Shown here: one piece after another, positions 24,260 to 33,698 of the stretch
Numbering within the stretch: the first letter of the stretch is position 1
Layout of the letters: every line of letters starts with the position of its first letter
Source of the DNA: Dyadobacter sp. 3J3
Lineage (GTDB): Bacteria > Bacteroidota > Bacteroidia > Cytophagales > Spirosomataceae
Length of the DNA stretch: 64,000 bases
Direction of reading: 5' to 3'
Assembly: GCF_009801115.1 (NCBI RefSeq)
Contig: NZ_VTOL01000001.1
Coordinates: 496,001-560,000, forward strand
Notes under the pieces: generated by a model
Databases searched by the model: none
Told to the model about the DNA's origin: nothing
Seen by the model: the letters and a program-made list of their open reading frames with translations, nothing else
Made by a program: the position numbers and the translations under genes

Positions 24260-26803
24260 ATGGATCAACACGAAAATACCAATAGAGGATTATACGGTTT
24301 TTTGCCATCCGATGCAGAAGGAATACGAACGCTTGCCAGGCTGGCCCTGGATCTGCGGTGGAGCTGGGACCATGCGGCTGATAACTTATGGCAACAGCTG
24401 GATGCCGAATTATGGGAGCTCACACATAATCCCTGGGTTATACTGCAAACGGTTTCCAGAGAGCAACTTGAACAGAAACTGAAAGACAAAGACTTTCAGG
24501 CCAAAATGGATGAGCTTGTCAGCAAAAAGCAGCTTTCAGCTTCGGCACCCACCTGGTTTGAACAAACTCATCCGGATTCCCTTTTAGATTGCATAGCCTA
24601 TTTCAGCATGGAGTTTATGCTGAGCGAGGCGTTGCCTATTTATGTAGGAGGACTGGGCAATGTGGCCGGCGATCAGTTAAAATCGGCTAGTGACCTTGGC
24701 GTGCCTGTGACGGCGGTTGGGCTGCTTTATCAGCAAGGATACTTTCGGCAGCAGATTGATGCAGACGGTATGCAGCAGGCCTTGTTCCCTTTCAATGATC
24801 CCGGACAGTTACCGGTTGTTCCGTTACGTTTGCCAAACGGGGAATGGCTTAGACTGGAAGTGACATTGGCAGGTTTCACCGTTTGGCTCAGGACCTGGCA
24901 GGTGCAGATAGGCGGGGTAAAACTTTATCTGATGGATTCCAATGATGCCGTGAACTTGCCTGTTCACCGAAACATCACCAGCCAGGTATATGGAGGCGAT
25001 AATGAACTGAGAATTCAGCAGGAAATCATTTTAGGGATTGGCGGCTGGAAACTGTTGATGGCCATGGGGCTGAATCCGCAGGTTTGCCATATGAATGAAG
25101 GCCATGCTGCTTTTCTGATATTACAGCGTGCGAGGGATTTTATGAAAACGGCAGGCTTCTCGTTTGACGCCGCACTCGCCGTAACCCGTGCCGGAAATTT
25201 ATTTACAACGCATACTGCCGTAGCAGCTGGTTTTGATCATTTCAGTCCTGATTTAATGGCGAAATATCTGGGCTCTTACGCAAATGACGAATTGAAGATT
25301 GATTTTGACCATTTAATGTCATTTGGCCGCCAGGACTCAGATAACAATTCAGAAAGTTTTAATATGGCCTATCTGGCAATCCGTGGAAGCGGGTCGGTAA
25401 ATGGGGTAAGCCGTTTGCATGGCCAGGTGAGCAGACATCTTTTCCAGAATATTTTTCCGAGATGGCCACAGCATGAAGTTCCGGTTCGCCATGTTACCAA
25501 CGGCGTGCACATGCCTACCTGGGATTCTGAATCTGCCGATGTGGTTTGGACAAAAGCCTGCGGCAAAGAGCGGTGGAGAGGAGAGCTGGCGGAAAGGGAT
25601 AATGGCATTGATGCGGTTTCTGATGAAACGATTTGGCAAATGCGTACCACGAGTCGGACCGATCTTATCAGTTACACCCGTAAAAGACTCGAAGGGCAAA
25701 TGAGCGTGTCAGGCGAACCGGCTGAAACGATCGCTATTGCAAAATGTGCTTTTGACCCTCAGACGCTAACGCTTGGCTTTGCCCGGCGGTTTGTGGCTTA
25801 TAAACGTCCGAATCTTTTACTGCACGACGAGGAGCGGTTTATTAGGATATTAACAAATGCTGAACATCCGGTACAACTGGTTATAGCCGGTAAGGCACCG
25901 CCCTACGATGATTCGGGCAAGGCGTTGATACAGCAGTGGGTGCAGTTTATCAGAAAACACCAGTTATACAAACACGTCGTTTTCCTGAGTGATTATGATG
26001 TCCTGCTGGCAGAACAGCTCGTGCAAGGGGCTGATTTGTGGGTAAATACGCCCAGACGTCCCTGGGAAGCATCCGGCACAAGTGGTATGAAGGTGCTTGT
26101 AAACGGTGGCTTGAACTTGTCGGAGCTCGACGGATGGTGGGACGAGGCATATACCGATCAAGTTGGCTGGGCTATGGGAGACGAAGCTGAACATGGAGAG
26201 GATACAGGCTGGGACGCCTCGGAAGCAAATACTTTATATGAGCTCTTGGAGAAACAAATCGTTCCGGAATTTTATGCGCGAAATGAGTCGGGCTTGCCTG
26301 TTCGCTGGATAGAAAGAGTGCGGAAAAGTATGTCACAACTCACGCCCAAGTTTTCTGCTGCCCGTACCGTTAGGGAATATACGGATCAGTATTATTTGCC
26401 TGCCGCAACGAATTATATGTACCGTGCCAATGAAAATGGCGCGGCGGGTGTAAGAATCATAAATGCTAAGGAAGATCTTGCAAAAAAATGGCAGGGAATC
26501 AGTGCAGGAGCTCTGGAAATTGAAGACCATACAATGGTGTATCACTGTCGGGTGATTATTAACCTCAATGGAATAAGTGCCGATGAAATATCCGTTGAAA
26601 TGTATGCGGAAGAAAGCAATGGAATGAAAGCTGAGATCGTGAGAATGTTTCCCGGGCCAACCCGACAAATGGATGGCGGAGACGTATTTGAGATTCAATT
26701 TGTAAGCAACAGGTCAAAATCAGATTATACAGTAAGGGTCATTCCGGCTTATGAAAATATTCAGGTTCCGCTGGAAGACGAACTGATTTTCTGGCAGCAC
26801 TGA
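24260..26803 (+). CDS. glgP: Alpha-glucan (glycogen) phosphorylase, GT35
   Basis: An 847-residue enzyme of the bacterial alpha-glucan phosphorylase type with an N-terminal DUF3417-like part (about 15-120). Signatures: FSMEFMLSEALPIYVGGLGNVAGD, CHMNEGHAAF, RFVAYKRPNLLL, and the PLP region NTPRRPWEASGTSGMKVLVNGG with the cofactor lysine in SGMK. It releases glucose-1-phosphate from glycogen or maltodextrins with phosphate. It sits between the PPK2-like gene and phosphoketolase, all on the plus strand within about 5.5 kb, and feeds the nearby phosphoglucomutase. Confidence 0.95.
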   Translation: MDQHENTNRGLYGFLPSDAEGIRTLARLALDLRWSWDHAADNLWQQLDAELWELTHNPWVILQTVSREQLEQKLKDKDFQAKMDELVSKKQLSASAPTWFEQTHPDSLLDCIAYFSMEFMLSEALPIYVGGLGNVAGDQLKSASDLGVPVTAVGLLYQQGYFRQQIDADGMQQALFPFNDPGQLPVVPLRLPNGEWLRLEVTLAGFTVWLRTWQVQIGGVKLYLMDSNDAVNLPVHRNITSQVYGGDNELRIQQEIILGIGGWKLLMAMGLNPQVCHMNEGHAAFLILQRARDFMKTAGFSFDAALAVTRAGNLFTTHTAVAAGFDHFSPDLMAKYLGSYANDELKIDFDHLMSFGRQDSDNNSESFNMAYLAIRGSGSVNGVSRLHGQVSRHLFQNIFPRWPQHEVPVRHVTNGVHMPTWDSESADVVWTKACGKERWRGELAERDNGIDAVSDETIWQMRTTSRTDLISYTRKRLEGQMSVSGEPAETIAIAKCAFDPQTLTLGFARRFVAYKRPNLLLHDEERFIRILTNAEHPVQLVIAGKAPPYDDSGKALIQQWVQFIRKHQLYKHVVFLSDYDVLLAEQLVQGADLWVNTPRRPWEASGTSGMKVLVNGGLNLSELDGWWDEAYTDQVGWAMGDEAEHGEDTGWDASEANTLYELLEKQIVPEFYARNESGLPVRWIERVRKSMSQLTPKFSAARTVREYTDQYYLPAATNYMYRANENGAAGVRIINAKEDLAKKWQGISAGALEIEDHTMVYHCRVIINLNGISADEISVEMYAEESNGMKAEIVRMFPGPTRQMDGGDVFEIQFVSNRSKSDYTVRVIPAYENIQVPLEDELIFWQH

Positions 26804-26887
26804 GACGGTTATTCTGGTAACAAAATCTCTTTTTTCTTATAGCAAAACCAGCGTGGTATTGCTTGTATTAAACCATTAACCAAATGA

Positions 26888-29275
26888 ATGATGGAAGCAG
26901 AAATTATTGATCATGATACGGAGATTTTATCCCCGGAAATGGTGCGCAAGATAAATGCCTACTGGCGGGCAGCCAACTATCTGTCCGTAGGCCAGATATA
27001 TTTGTATGACAATCCGCTCTTGAAAGAGCCTTTGAAACTCGACCATGTAAAACCTTTGGTAGTAGGCCATTGGGGAACCACACCAGGGCAGAATTTTATC
27101 TATGTACACCTGAACCGGATCATTAAAAAATATGATCTGGATATGTTTTACGTAGCAGGTCCCGGACACGGAGGACCCGCCATTGTAGGAAACGTTTACC
27201 TGGAAGGAAGCTGGAGTGATATTTATCCAAATGTGACGCAGGATGAAGCTGGGCTGAAAAAATTGTTCAAACAATTCTCTTTCCCAGGCGGTATATCAAG
27301 CCACGTTGCGCCAACAACGCCGGGTTCTATTCATGAAGGCGGTGAACTGGGTTATTCGTTAAGTCATGCTTTTGGAGCTGCTTTTGACAATCCGGGGCTT
27401 ATCGTGGCTTGTGTGGTTGGTGATGGTGAAGCAGAAACAGGGCCGCTGGCAACAGCCTGGCATTCAAACAAATTCCTGAACCCGATTACAGACGGTGCGG
27501 TTTTGCCGATCCTGCATTTAAATGGATATAAGATCAGTAATCCCACAGTGCTGGCGCGTATAGAACACGAGGAACTGGAACAGTTTTACATGGGATGCGG
27601 CTGGAAGCCGTATTTTGTTGAAGGAGACGATCCTGAAACCATGCATATCCTGATGGCTGAGGCCGTAGAAAAAGCCGTGGTGGAAATACTCGAAATACAG
27701 AGTGGATCGAGCGGAAGATCCGGCAGACCGCGCTGGCCTATGATCATTTTAAGATCACCTAAGGGATGGACCGGACCTAAAGAAGTAGATGGCGTACCCA
27801 ATGAAGGCACTTTCAATTCGCATCAGGTACCCATACTGGTGGATGCAGAACATCCCGGACATTTGGAACAACTGGAAAAATGGATGCGAAGTTACAAGCC
27901 CGAAGAACTGTTTGATAGTGAAGGAAAATTACTCGCAGAACTTGCCGAATTGGCACCAACCGGTAATCGCAGGATGGGATCGAACCCGCATACAAACGGC
28001 GGGATGCTGTTGCATGATCTGCACATGCCCGACTTTCGGACGCACGCCGTGAAGGTAACTTCACCAGGCGGGGTGATGGGCCAGGATACGATGGTGCTGG
28101 GGAAATTTATCCGGGATGTAGCACTTGCCAACCAAAGCGAGCATAATTTCCGTGTTTTTGGTCCCGATGAAACCATTTCCAATCTGCTGGGTGCTGTTTT
28201 TGAAGTCACCAACCGGCAATGGGAAGCAAAAGAAGAAACAAATGATCAATTCCTTGCTCCTCAGGGACAGGTACTGGATTCTATGCTAAGCGAGCATCAG
28301 TGCCAGGGCTGGCTGGAAGGTTATTTACTGACGGGCCGACATGGGATTTTCAATAGCTATGAAGCATTTATCCGTATCGTCGACTCGATGTTCAGTCAGC
28401 ATGCCAAATGGTTGAAAGTAACCTCTGAACTACCCTGGAGACGCGATATTGCTTCGTTAAATTATCTGTTAGCCTCACACGTATGGCAGCAGGATCACAA
28501 TGGATTTACACACCAGGACCCCGGCTTTCTGGATCATGTGATCAATAAAAAAGCAGATGTCGTAAGGGTTTATCTTCCGCCGGATGCCAACTGCCTTTTA
28601 TCAATTATGGATCACTGTCTCAGAAGCAGGCATTATGTGAATGTGGTTGTTGCTGGAAAACATGCTTTGCCGCAGTGGCTGGATATGCAGGCTGCCATTA
28701 TTCATTGTACAGAAGGAATTGGAATATGGCAATGGGCGAGTAATGACCAGGGTTTTGAACCTGATGTGGTCATGGCCTGCGCCGGAGATACACCCACACT
28801 TGAACTATTGGCCGCTGTTTCTATTCTCAGAGCACAACTGCCAGAGCTTAAAATAAGGGTTGTAAATGTAGTTGATCTGATGAAGTTGCAATCTGAATCT
28901 GAACATCCGCATGGACTGAGTGACATGGATTATGATTCTATTTTCACAAAAAACAAACATATCATTTTCAATTTTCATGGCTACCCATGGTTGATCCACC
29001 GTCTGACATACCGCCGTGCAAACCGGAATCTGCATGTGAGAGGTTATAAGGAAGAAGGTACTATCACAACGCCATTTGATCTGCGTGTTCAAAATGAAAT
29101 TGACCGTTTCCACCTGGTCATTGACGTGATTGATCGTGTGCCTGAGCTTGGCAGCAAGGGAGCCTATCTCAAACAGCAATTAAAAGATAAACTGATTGAA
29201 CATAAACTGTATGTAAATCAGTACGGCAAGGATATGCCTGAAATACTTGACTGGAAATGGAATAGCGGCAAATGA
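26888..29275 (+). CDS. xfp: Phosphoketolase (xylulose-5-P/fructose-6-P)
   Basis: A 795-residue thiamine-diphosphate enzyme splitting xylulose-5-phosphate (and possibly fructose-6-phosphate) with phosphate into acetyl-phosphate and a triose or tetrose phosphate. Signatures: [18 protein letters not shown] near the N-terminus, GPGHGGP, the TPP motif [19 protein letters not shown] (about 178-196) and the conserved ending [15 protein letters not shown]. Two ATGs (26888, 26891) are adjacent; either may be used. No acetate kinase or phosphotransacetylase lies in the window, so the acetyl-phosphate is used elsewhere. Confidence 0.96.
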   Translation: MMEAEIIDHDTEILSPEMVRKINAYWRAANYLSVGQIYLYDNPLLKEPLKLDHVKPLVVGHWGTTPGQNFIYVHLNRIIKKYDLDMFYVAGPGHGGPAIVGNVYLEGSWSDIYPNVTQDEAGLKKLFKQFSFPGGISSHVAPTTPGSIHEGGELGYSLSHAFGAAFDNPGLIVACVVGDGEAETGPLATAWHSNKFLNPITDGAVLPILHLNGYKISNPTVLARIEHEELEQFYMGCGWKPYFVEGDDPETMHILMAEAVEKAVVEILEIQSGSSGRSGRPRWPMIILRSPKGWTGPKEVDGVPNEGTFNSHQVPILVDAEHPGHLEQLEKWMRSYKPEELFDSEGKLLAELAELAPTGNRRMGSNPHTNGGMLLHDLHMPDFRTHAVKVTSPGGVMGQDTMVLGKFIRDVALANQSEHNFRVFGPDETISNLLGAVFEVTNRQWEAKEETNDQFLAPQGQVLDSMLSEHQCQGWLEGYLLTGRHGIFNSYEAFIRIVDSMFSQHAKWLKVTSELPWRRDIASLNYLLASHVWQQDHNGFTHQDPGFLDHVINKKADVVRVYLPPDANCLLSIMDHCLRSRHYVNVVVAGKHALPQWLDMQAAIIHCTEGIGIWQWASNDQGFEPDVVMACAGDTPTLELLAAVSILRAQLPELKIRVVNVVDLMKLQSESEHPHGLSDMDYDSIFTKNKHIIFNFHGYPWLIHRLTYRRANRNLHVRGYKEEGTITTPFDLRVQNEIDRFHLVIDVIDRVPELGSKGAYLKQQLKDKLIEHKLYVNQYGKDMPEILDWKWNSGK

Positions 29276-29289
29276 CCATTAAAAAATAA

Positions 29290-29703
29290 AACATAAAGGC
29301 CAAGTCCCTTGTTGCAGACAACAGGGGACTGCTGGCCATGGACGAAAGTGTGGGAACCTGCAATAAACATTTTGCAGCATTGGACATTTCACAAACCGGT
29401 AATATGCACCGAAAATACAGAAAATTGAGTCCGTTTTCATTTACAGTGGGTGGTCATTTTTTGAAAGGACTCATTGAAGAAGTAAAGGCCCAAACCGATA
29501 ACTGGGATAAAGAAAGGCGGGTCGTGATCATCAGGCAATGCGTAGATATAAGCCCCAAGCTCCCGGAAAGCTATCGGTATGCGGCCTATATAACCAACTC
29601 GAAACTATCATCAGTGCCGGGTTTGGGTTTAATGGTAAATGTCCACATCGAGCTGCAATTGTCCGTTGGTTTCCATAATCGTCGTTTTATTGTTAAAAAT
29701 TAG
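29290..29703 (+). pseudogene. Class I fructose-bisphosphate aldolase fragment fused to foreign sequence
   Basis: From about 29299 the frame reads AKSLVADNRGLLAMDESVGTC then NKHFAALDISQT and YRKL, matching the N-terminal 45 residues of class I aldolases (GLLAMDES is diagnostic). The expected start codon is missing (ATA/TAA precede it), and similarity stops near 29428. The rest is unrelated; RRVVIIRQ...ESYRYAAYITNSKL resembles the C-terminal part of some IS1380/IS4-type transposases, which is a weak inference. The Schiff-base lysine region is absent, so it is not an active aldolase. It continues the carbon-metabolism gene set after xfp. Confidence 0.65.
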
Positions 29704-29842
29704 CTACCCGAAGGGAGCGATCTAACTGTTCAAATAAGTTATATATGAGTAGCTAAGAGTTCCATCATTCACTTATTGAACGCCTCACTAGTGTATTTAG
29801 CGTTTGTTCACCCTTTTGGTAAAATACACTCATTTTTCATTT

Positions 29843-30301
29843 TCAGGTATCCTGCTTTTTATACAAATCCCTTATCTGCGGCAACAATGCCACAACAAGC
29901 ATTGCAACCCCATAAAACACATAAAAGGTATGCAGCCAGTGCACCGCATGAAGCAGAACCATTTCAACTTGGATCCATACAATCAAAGCAAAGGCCTGAT
30001 ATATCGAAAAACTCCATGGCCAGCGCATATCTTTGAAAAGATTAAAATGTTCAGCGAACGGACTGTCTACTTTTTGTATCAAAGCATAAATTAAAAATAA
30101 TGGAAATACGCCAAGAACAAGAAACAAAAGAATTCCCGGTAGCAAAAAGGAATGAAATGGAGATGGGGAGAGCATTGATAATGGCATGCCTATCAATTCT
30201 CCTGTTGGAGAAATGATCAATACAGCTCCGCCAAATAATGCACCTGCGCCAAGAAAGCCCAGGAGAAAAATAAGAATATTTCGTGTCGTTGCCGGTGTCA
30301 T
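29843..30301 (-). CDS. Four-helix membrane protein of unknown function
   Basis: A 152-residue protein with four hydrophobic segments (about 9-31, 48-72, 97-118 and 122-141) and short loops. No known motif was recognised; segment four carries a histidine pair region (LLHAVHWLHTFYVFYG). Similar small integral membrane proteins are common in Bacteroidota. It is followed (upstream in the other sense) by the nitroreductase gene and might be cotranscribed with it: 45 bases separate them. Confidence 0.65.
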   Translation of the reverse strand: MTPATTRNILIFLLGFLGAGALFGGAVLIISPTGELIGMPLSMLSPSPFHSFLLPGILLFLVLGVFPLFLIYALIQKVDSPFAEHFNLFKDMRWPWSFSIYQAFALIVWIQVEMVLLHAVHWLHTFYVFYGVAMLVVALLPQIRDLYKKQDT

Positions 30302-30346
30302 TATTATGACTTTTAAAGCGTATAAAAAACTACTATTGCTATCATT

Positions 30347-31456
30347 TTAAAAGCGTAAAAACCGCTCAACCGGACGCCTTAGCGATACCGGCTCAGGATA
30401 ATCATTCAAATAACCGACTCTCAAAATAAACTGAACCGGCTGGTTCAGTTCCATTGATCTGACAAGTTTTTGGCTCGTGACGGCCTCTTCCAATATTTGG
30501 GTCATGGGATGGATCGCTATGTTTTTTTCCCTTACGCTCAGGAATAACCGCTCCATACATTTACCCGTTTCAAGCAGCGATTGAACAGAATCATCCTTAC
30601 TTGTGATCAATATCCATCCGGCAGACTGTGCCACTTGGCTGCTTACTTTGTCAATGCTCTGATCACGAAATCTCTTCTTCATCACATCCGCTTTCCCATA
30701 GAAATTCCTTAAAAACCAGCCAGCGACGCCATCAATCTCCATCCCTGCCGTTGTAAGTCCATCGTGGTACTTTTCGGCATCTTTGCTTGAAAAACGGATC
30801 CATTCAGACAATTCCTTTTGTGCTGCATCCCGATAAGATTGTATCCGGTTGGCTTCAATTGTTTGCTCGCGCAGCCACTGGCACTGATCCGAGGTGTTGG
30901 GTATAAAATGAATATATTCAGCATCATTGCTGATCAGGAATTTTACGTCTTCTTTTTTCAATACATCATTCTTAAAATCCGACCGCACAGTTCTTCGCTG
31001 TTTTATTTTGTCAATATCATAAATCCTGATACTTGATTTTAGCAACCTGACTTCCACCACGTTTTCTTCTTCGTTACTGGCAGCTAGTAAAACAAAATCA
31101 CAATCATACCCCATGTTTCCGGCAGCATAGTCAAGATTTTGCAGAAATGCCCCGATGGATAACATGGTTTCGCGTTGCGTGGGATCCACGCCATCAAGCC
31201 ATTTAGTTTTGTCGTTTCCAACGATCCAGTGAAAAGGCTCAATATATTTCACAAACCAGGGCTGCGTATTATGTCCGCTTGGTGCGAGAGAAGCCAGGTA
31301 TAAAATCGATCTTTCGTCTGGGCTCAACGGCGTTTTGCCCGGCTCGCCGGCACGATCTGACCGGATATAGTTCTTCTTATCACTTACGGAATAACCGACA
31401 ATCCCCGCCAGACCAACCGTACCGGCCGCAACAGCGATAAATTTCTTTCGGTCCAT
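30347..31456 (-). CDS. Acg-family nitroreductase-like FMN protein
   Basis: About 369 residues. After an N-terminal hydrophobic stretch (MDRKKFIAVAAGTVGLAGIVGYS), the sequence has LSPDERSILYLASLAPSGHNTQPW, typical of the FMN-binding nitroreductase fold, in the duplicated long form of the Acg type. The start at 31456 overlaps the stop of the upstream gene as TGATG, favouring translational coupling; ATG 31471 would add five residues. In mycobacteria the family belongs to the DosR hypoxia regulon, a relation that fits the neighbouring fermentation genes but is only suggestive. The N-terminal stretch has RK but not RR, so Tat export is uncertain. Confidence 0.78.
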   Translation of the reverse strand: MDRKKFIAVAAGTVGLAGIVGYSVSDKKNYIRSDRAGEPGKTPLSPDERSILYLASLAPSGHNTQPWFVKYIEPFHWIVGNDKTKWLDGVDPTQRETMLSIGAFLQNLDYAAGNMGYDCDFVLLAASNEEENVVEVRLLKSSIRIYDIDKIKQRRTVRSDFKNDVLKKEDVKFLISNDAEYIHFIPNTSDQCQWLREQTIEANRIQSYRDAAQKELSEWIRFSSKDAEKYHDGLTTAGMEIDGVAGWFLRNFYGKADVMKKRFRDQSIDKVSSQVAQSAGWILITSKDDSVQSLLETGKCMERLFLSVREKNIAIHPMTQILEEAVTSQKLVRSMELNQPVQFILRVGYLNDYPEPVSLRRPVERFLRF

Positions 31457-32076
31457 CAATACTTTTTCCATAACCTGGCTCCTATCCTGATTACAGGAGA
31501 TATATCTGCATTCGGAATATTGTACGTCACTTCTCCAAAATTAACACTGTTATTACGTCTTAAATAAAGATGTAAACCCGGCTGGATATAAAAAACTTTC
31601 CCAATAAAAAACTGATAGCTGATACCAAGGCCAGTATCTACGCTTTTCAGATCCTTTTTCAAGTCTGTATTTTTTTGTGTGATTTTAAAAGTATGAAATT
31701 CCAGGTAGGTATAAACTTCCAGGTTTTTCCAGACATTATATCCAAAGAAAACACCAGGCGATGTGGTATAATATCTTTTGAACTCTGAGGAAGAATTTTT
31801 CACGCCGGCAGTTTCGGCGTTATATGTCCCGCCATTGATAACACTCGCCCGGATCCTGATTTTCTTGTACCGATACCCCAGAGCAAAATGATATCCTCCT
31901 GTAAAAAACATCGGCACCAGGCTCTCCACTTCCAGTGCTTGCTTCACAGCATATACTGGTGGATTTGGATGCCAGAAAGTACCGGCCGACGTATCTGTCT
32001 GGGCGCTTAAACAGAAGGGAAATAAAAATAGGCCAACCATTAAAAACAAAATACTTTTCAATTTCAGGGCTTCCAT
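31456..32076 (-). CDS. Outer-membrane beta-barrel-like protein
   Basis: About 206 residues from the ATG at 32076, which gives a classic signal peptide (MEALKLKSILFLMVGLFLFP, cleavage after LSAQ). A start at 32127 adds 17 residues that spoil the signal and is less likely. The mature part alternates polar and hydrophobic residues with aromatic girdles (FALGYRYKKIRIRASVI, NLEVYTYLEFHTFKI, VFYIQPGLHLYLRR) and ends in a charged residue-aromatic pair, like an eight-stranded barrel. Its stop overlaps the next gene. The ligand or role is unknown. Confidence 0.72.
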   Translation of the reverse strand: MEALKLKSILFLMVGLFLFPFCLSAQTDTSAGTFWHPNPPVYAVKQALEVESLVPMFFTGGYHFALGYRYKKIRIRASVINGGTYNAETAGVKNSSSEFKRYYTTSPGVFFGYNVWKNLEVYTYLEFHTFKITQKNTDLKKDLKSVDTGLGISYQFFIGKVFYIQPGLHLYLRRNNSVNFGEVTYNIPNADISPVIRIGARLWKKY

Positions 32077-32425
32077 AACTGCTTGTTTATCGTGTACGAA
32101 TACCGTAACACGCTGCAAAAGTTGCAATTACAAAAAGCATATTTGTTACACCAGTCTATCTTATTGTTGTATACTTCACGCTTTACTTCATTAAATAGAA
32201 GAACTTCGAAAATCAGTAAAACCTACAACTCTTCACAAACCAGATGTAATATTCAGCACCCTCAAATTACCAAACTTTGTAGTCTTTTCCAGGTCAGGTT
32301 CTATTGCCGATCCGGATAATATAAATCCTGCTGTCAGCATTCATTACGGCGGACGCGCTGAAAACGAATGAATGGAAACCTGGCGAATAAAGATTTTATC
32401 AAACAAATTTTAAATAAATATCCCG
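32077..32425. other. Divergent intergenic region
   Basis: About 350 bases between the barrel gene and a cupin gene. An in-frame stretch around 32310-32370 (DPDNINPAVSIHYGGRAENE) has protein-like composition but no start. No repeat or promoter could be defined. Confidence 0.4.
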
Positions 32426-32824
32426 ATGAAAGGATTTCAAAGTAATATCGAAAAAGACACGCTGGGAAATAGCCATTTCAGAAAAGTCCTTTATACCGGC
32501 AAACATCTTCAACTGGTGTTGATGACCTTAAAAGTGGGGGAAGACATTGGAGAGGAAATTCACGAAAACAATGACCAGTTTTTCCGGTTTGAAAGTGGAA
32601 CCGGAAAATGCATTATTGACGGACATGAAAGCGAGGTAAAAGAAGGCGATGCGGTAGTAGTACCTGCCGGGGCAAAACACAATATAATAAACACGGACAG
32701 CTCAGCCGAATTAAAATTGTATACGATTTATGGCCCGCCCAATCATCAGGACAAAATCGTAAGAGCTACCAAAAAAGAGGCCGAAGAAAAAGAAGAAAAA
32801 TTTGATGGTAAAACCACCGAATAA
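32426..32824 (+). CDS. Cupin-2 domain protein
   Basis: A 132-residue cupin (core about 28-108). Motif 1 keeps metal-type residues (GEDIGEEIHENNDQFFRFESG has the E-H and D pattern) and motif 2 has GDAVVVPAGAKHNIIN with its histidine, so a metal site is plausible. The C-terminus is highly charged (KKEAEEKEEKF). Proteins of this mannose-6-phosphate isomerase-like group are often stress-linked. It precedes the soluble kinase by about 110 bases, which include a repeated regulatory sequence. Confidence 0.82.
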   Translation: MKGFQSNIEKDTLGNSHFRKVLYTGKHLQLVLMTLKVGEDIGEEIHENNDQFFRFESGTGKCIIDGHESEVKEGDAVVVPAGAKHNIINTDSSAELKLYTIYGPPNHQDKIVRATKKEAEEKEEKFDGKTTE

Positions 32825-32835
32825 TATCAAATGTC

Positions 32836-32859
32836 AAATCTGTGATTCATACAACTATT
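32836..32859 (+). promoter_or_regulatory. 24-base repeated regulatory sequence (copy of 23738-23761)
   Basis: Matches 23 of 24 bases of the sequence upstream of the PPK2-like gene, including the core AATCTGTGAT. It lies about 80 bases upstream of the kinase start at 32938. The factor that binds is not known. Confidence 0.6.
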
Positions 32860-32937
32860 TGACTGTTTCATGTAAACTTCACGGTCCTAATAATGTCACC
32901 TTTGATGGTAGGAATTCAGCCAAAATAAGCTCATCAA

Positions 32938-33615
32938 ATGAATCCATTCAATCCATTATTCGACGTGCCCCTGGCCAGTAATTTCCCGGCGACGCTTGCA
33001 CACGAAATCCGTAATCCGCTGGCAACAATTGATCTGTCTATCGAGATGATACTTGCAGGGCGTCAAGATGAGGATCTGAAAACATACGTAGACATCATTA
33101 AACGCAGCTCGGCCAGAATTAATGACCTGGTTAATGAAATGGTCAAAACCCGTAGTTTGGAGGAGGTGCAGATTGCGAATCAGTCACTGCATCATCTTCT
33201 GGATGAAGTAGTTGATATGGCCAGCGACAGGATCATGCTTAAAAATATCATGGTGCGCAAGGAATATGATCCAACAGATTGTATCGTGGCTTTAAACCGC
33301 CCGAAAATGAAAATCGCCCTTACCAATATCATTGTAAATGCCATTGAGGCTATGGATCCTAAGGAGGGCGAATTGAAACTGGTTACCATGTCCATCGCCG
33401 GAAAATATGTTGTCCAGATCGAGGACAATGGTTGCGGCATCAGCGAAAAAAACCTGAAAAATATATTTCAGGCCAATTATACAAACAAGCCCGGAGGCAT
33501 GGGTATTGGCCTGGCGTCAACATACGACATTCTTGAATCAAATCATGTAAAAGTACACGTGGAGTCAGAAGTGGGATCAGGGACCCAATTCCTGCTTTTA
33601 TTTGACAAAAAGTAA
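32938..33615 (+). CDS. Soluble histidine kinase without sensor domain
   Basis: A 225-residue protein made only of a HisKA dimerisation domain (phosphorylated His22 in TLAHEIRNPLAT) and an ATPase domain with N box (NIIVNAIEAM), G1 (EDNGCGIS) and G2 (GGMGIGLAST). No membrane segment or PAS domain is present, and no response regulator is adjacent. Such minimal kinases act on partners encoded elsewhere. Its location among carbon and stress genes suggests a role there. A repeated regulatory sequence lies upstream. Confidence 0.9.
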   Translation: MNPFNPLFDVPLASNFPATLAHEIRNPLATIDLSIEMILAGRQDEDLKTYVDIIKRSSARINDLVNEMVKTRSLEEVQIANQSLHHLLDEVVDMASDRIMLKNIMVRKEYDPTDCIVALNRPKMKIALTNIIVNAIEAMDPKEGELKLVTMSIAGKYVVQIEDNGCGISEKNLKNIFQANYTNKPGGMGIGLASTYDILESNHVKVHVESEVGSGTQFLLLFDKK

Positions 33616-33698
33616 AAAAAAGGTTGCAAAAAACTTCCGGCTAAATACCCGTTACTCAACGGTTACCAAACTAAAACCAACTTCAACAAAACTTAATT

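Noticed and set aside
29428-29703. A complete IS1380-type transposase
   Set aside because: Only a short weak resemblance, no terminal repeats and no catalytic residues seen.
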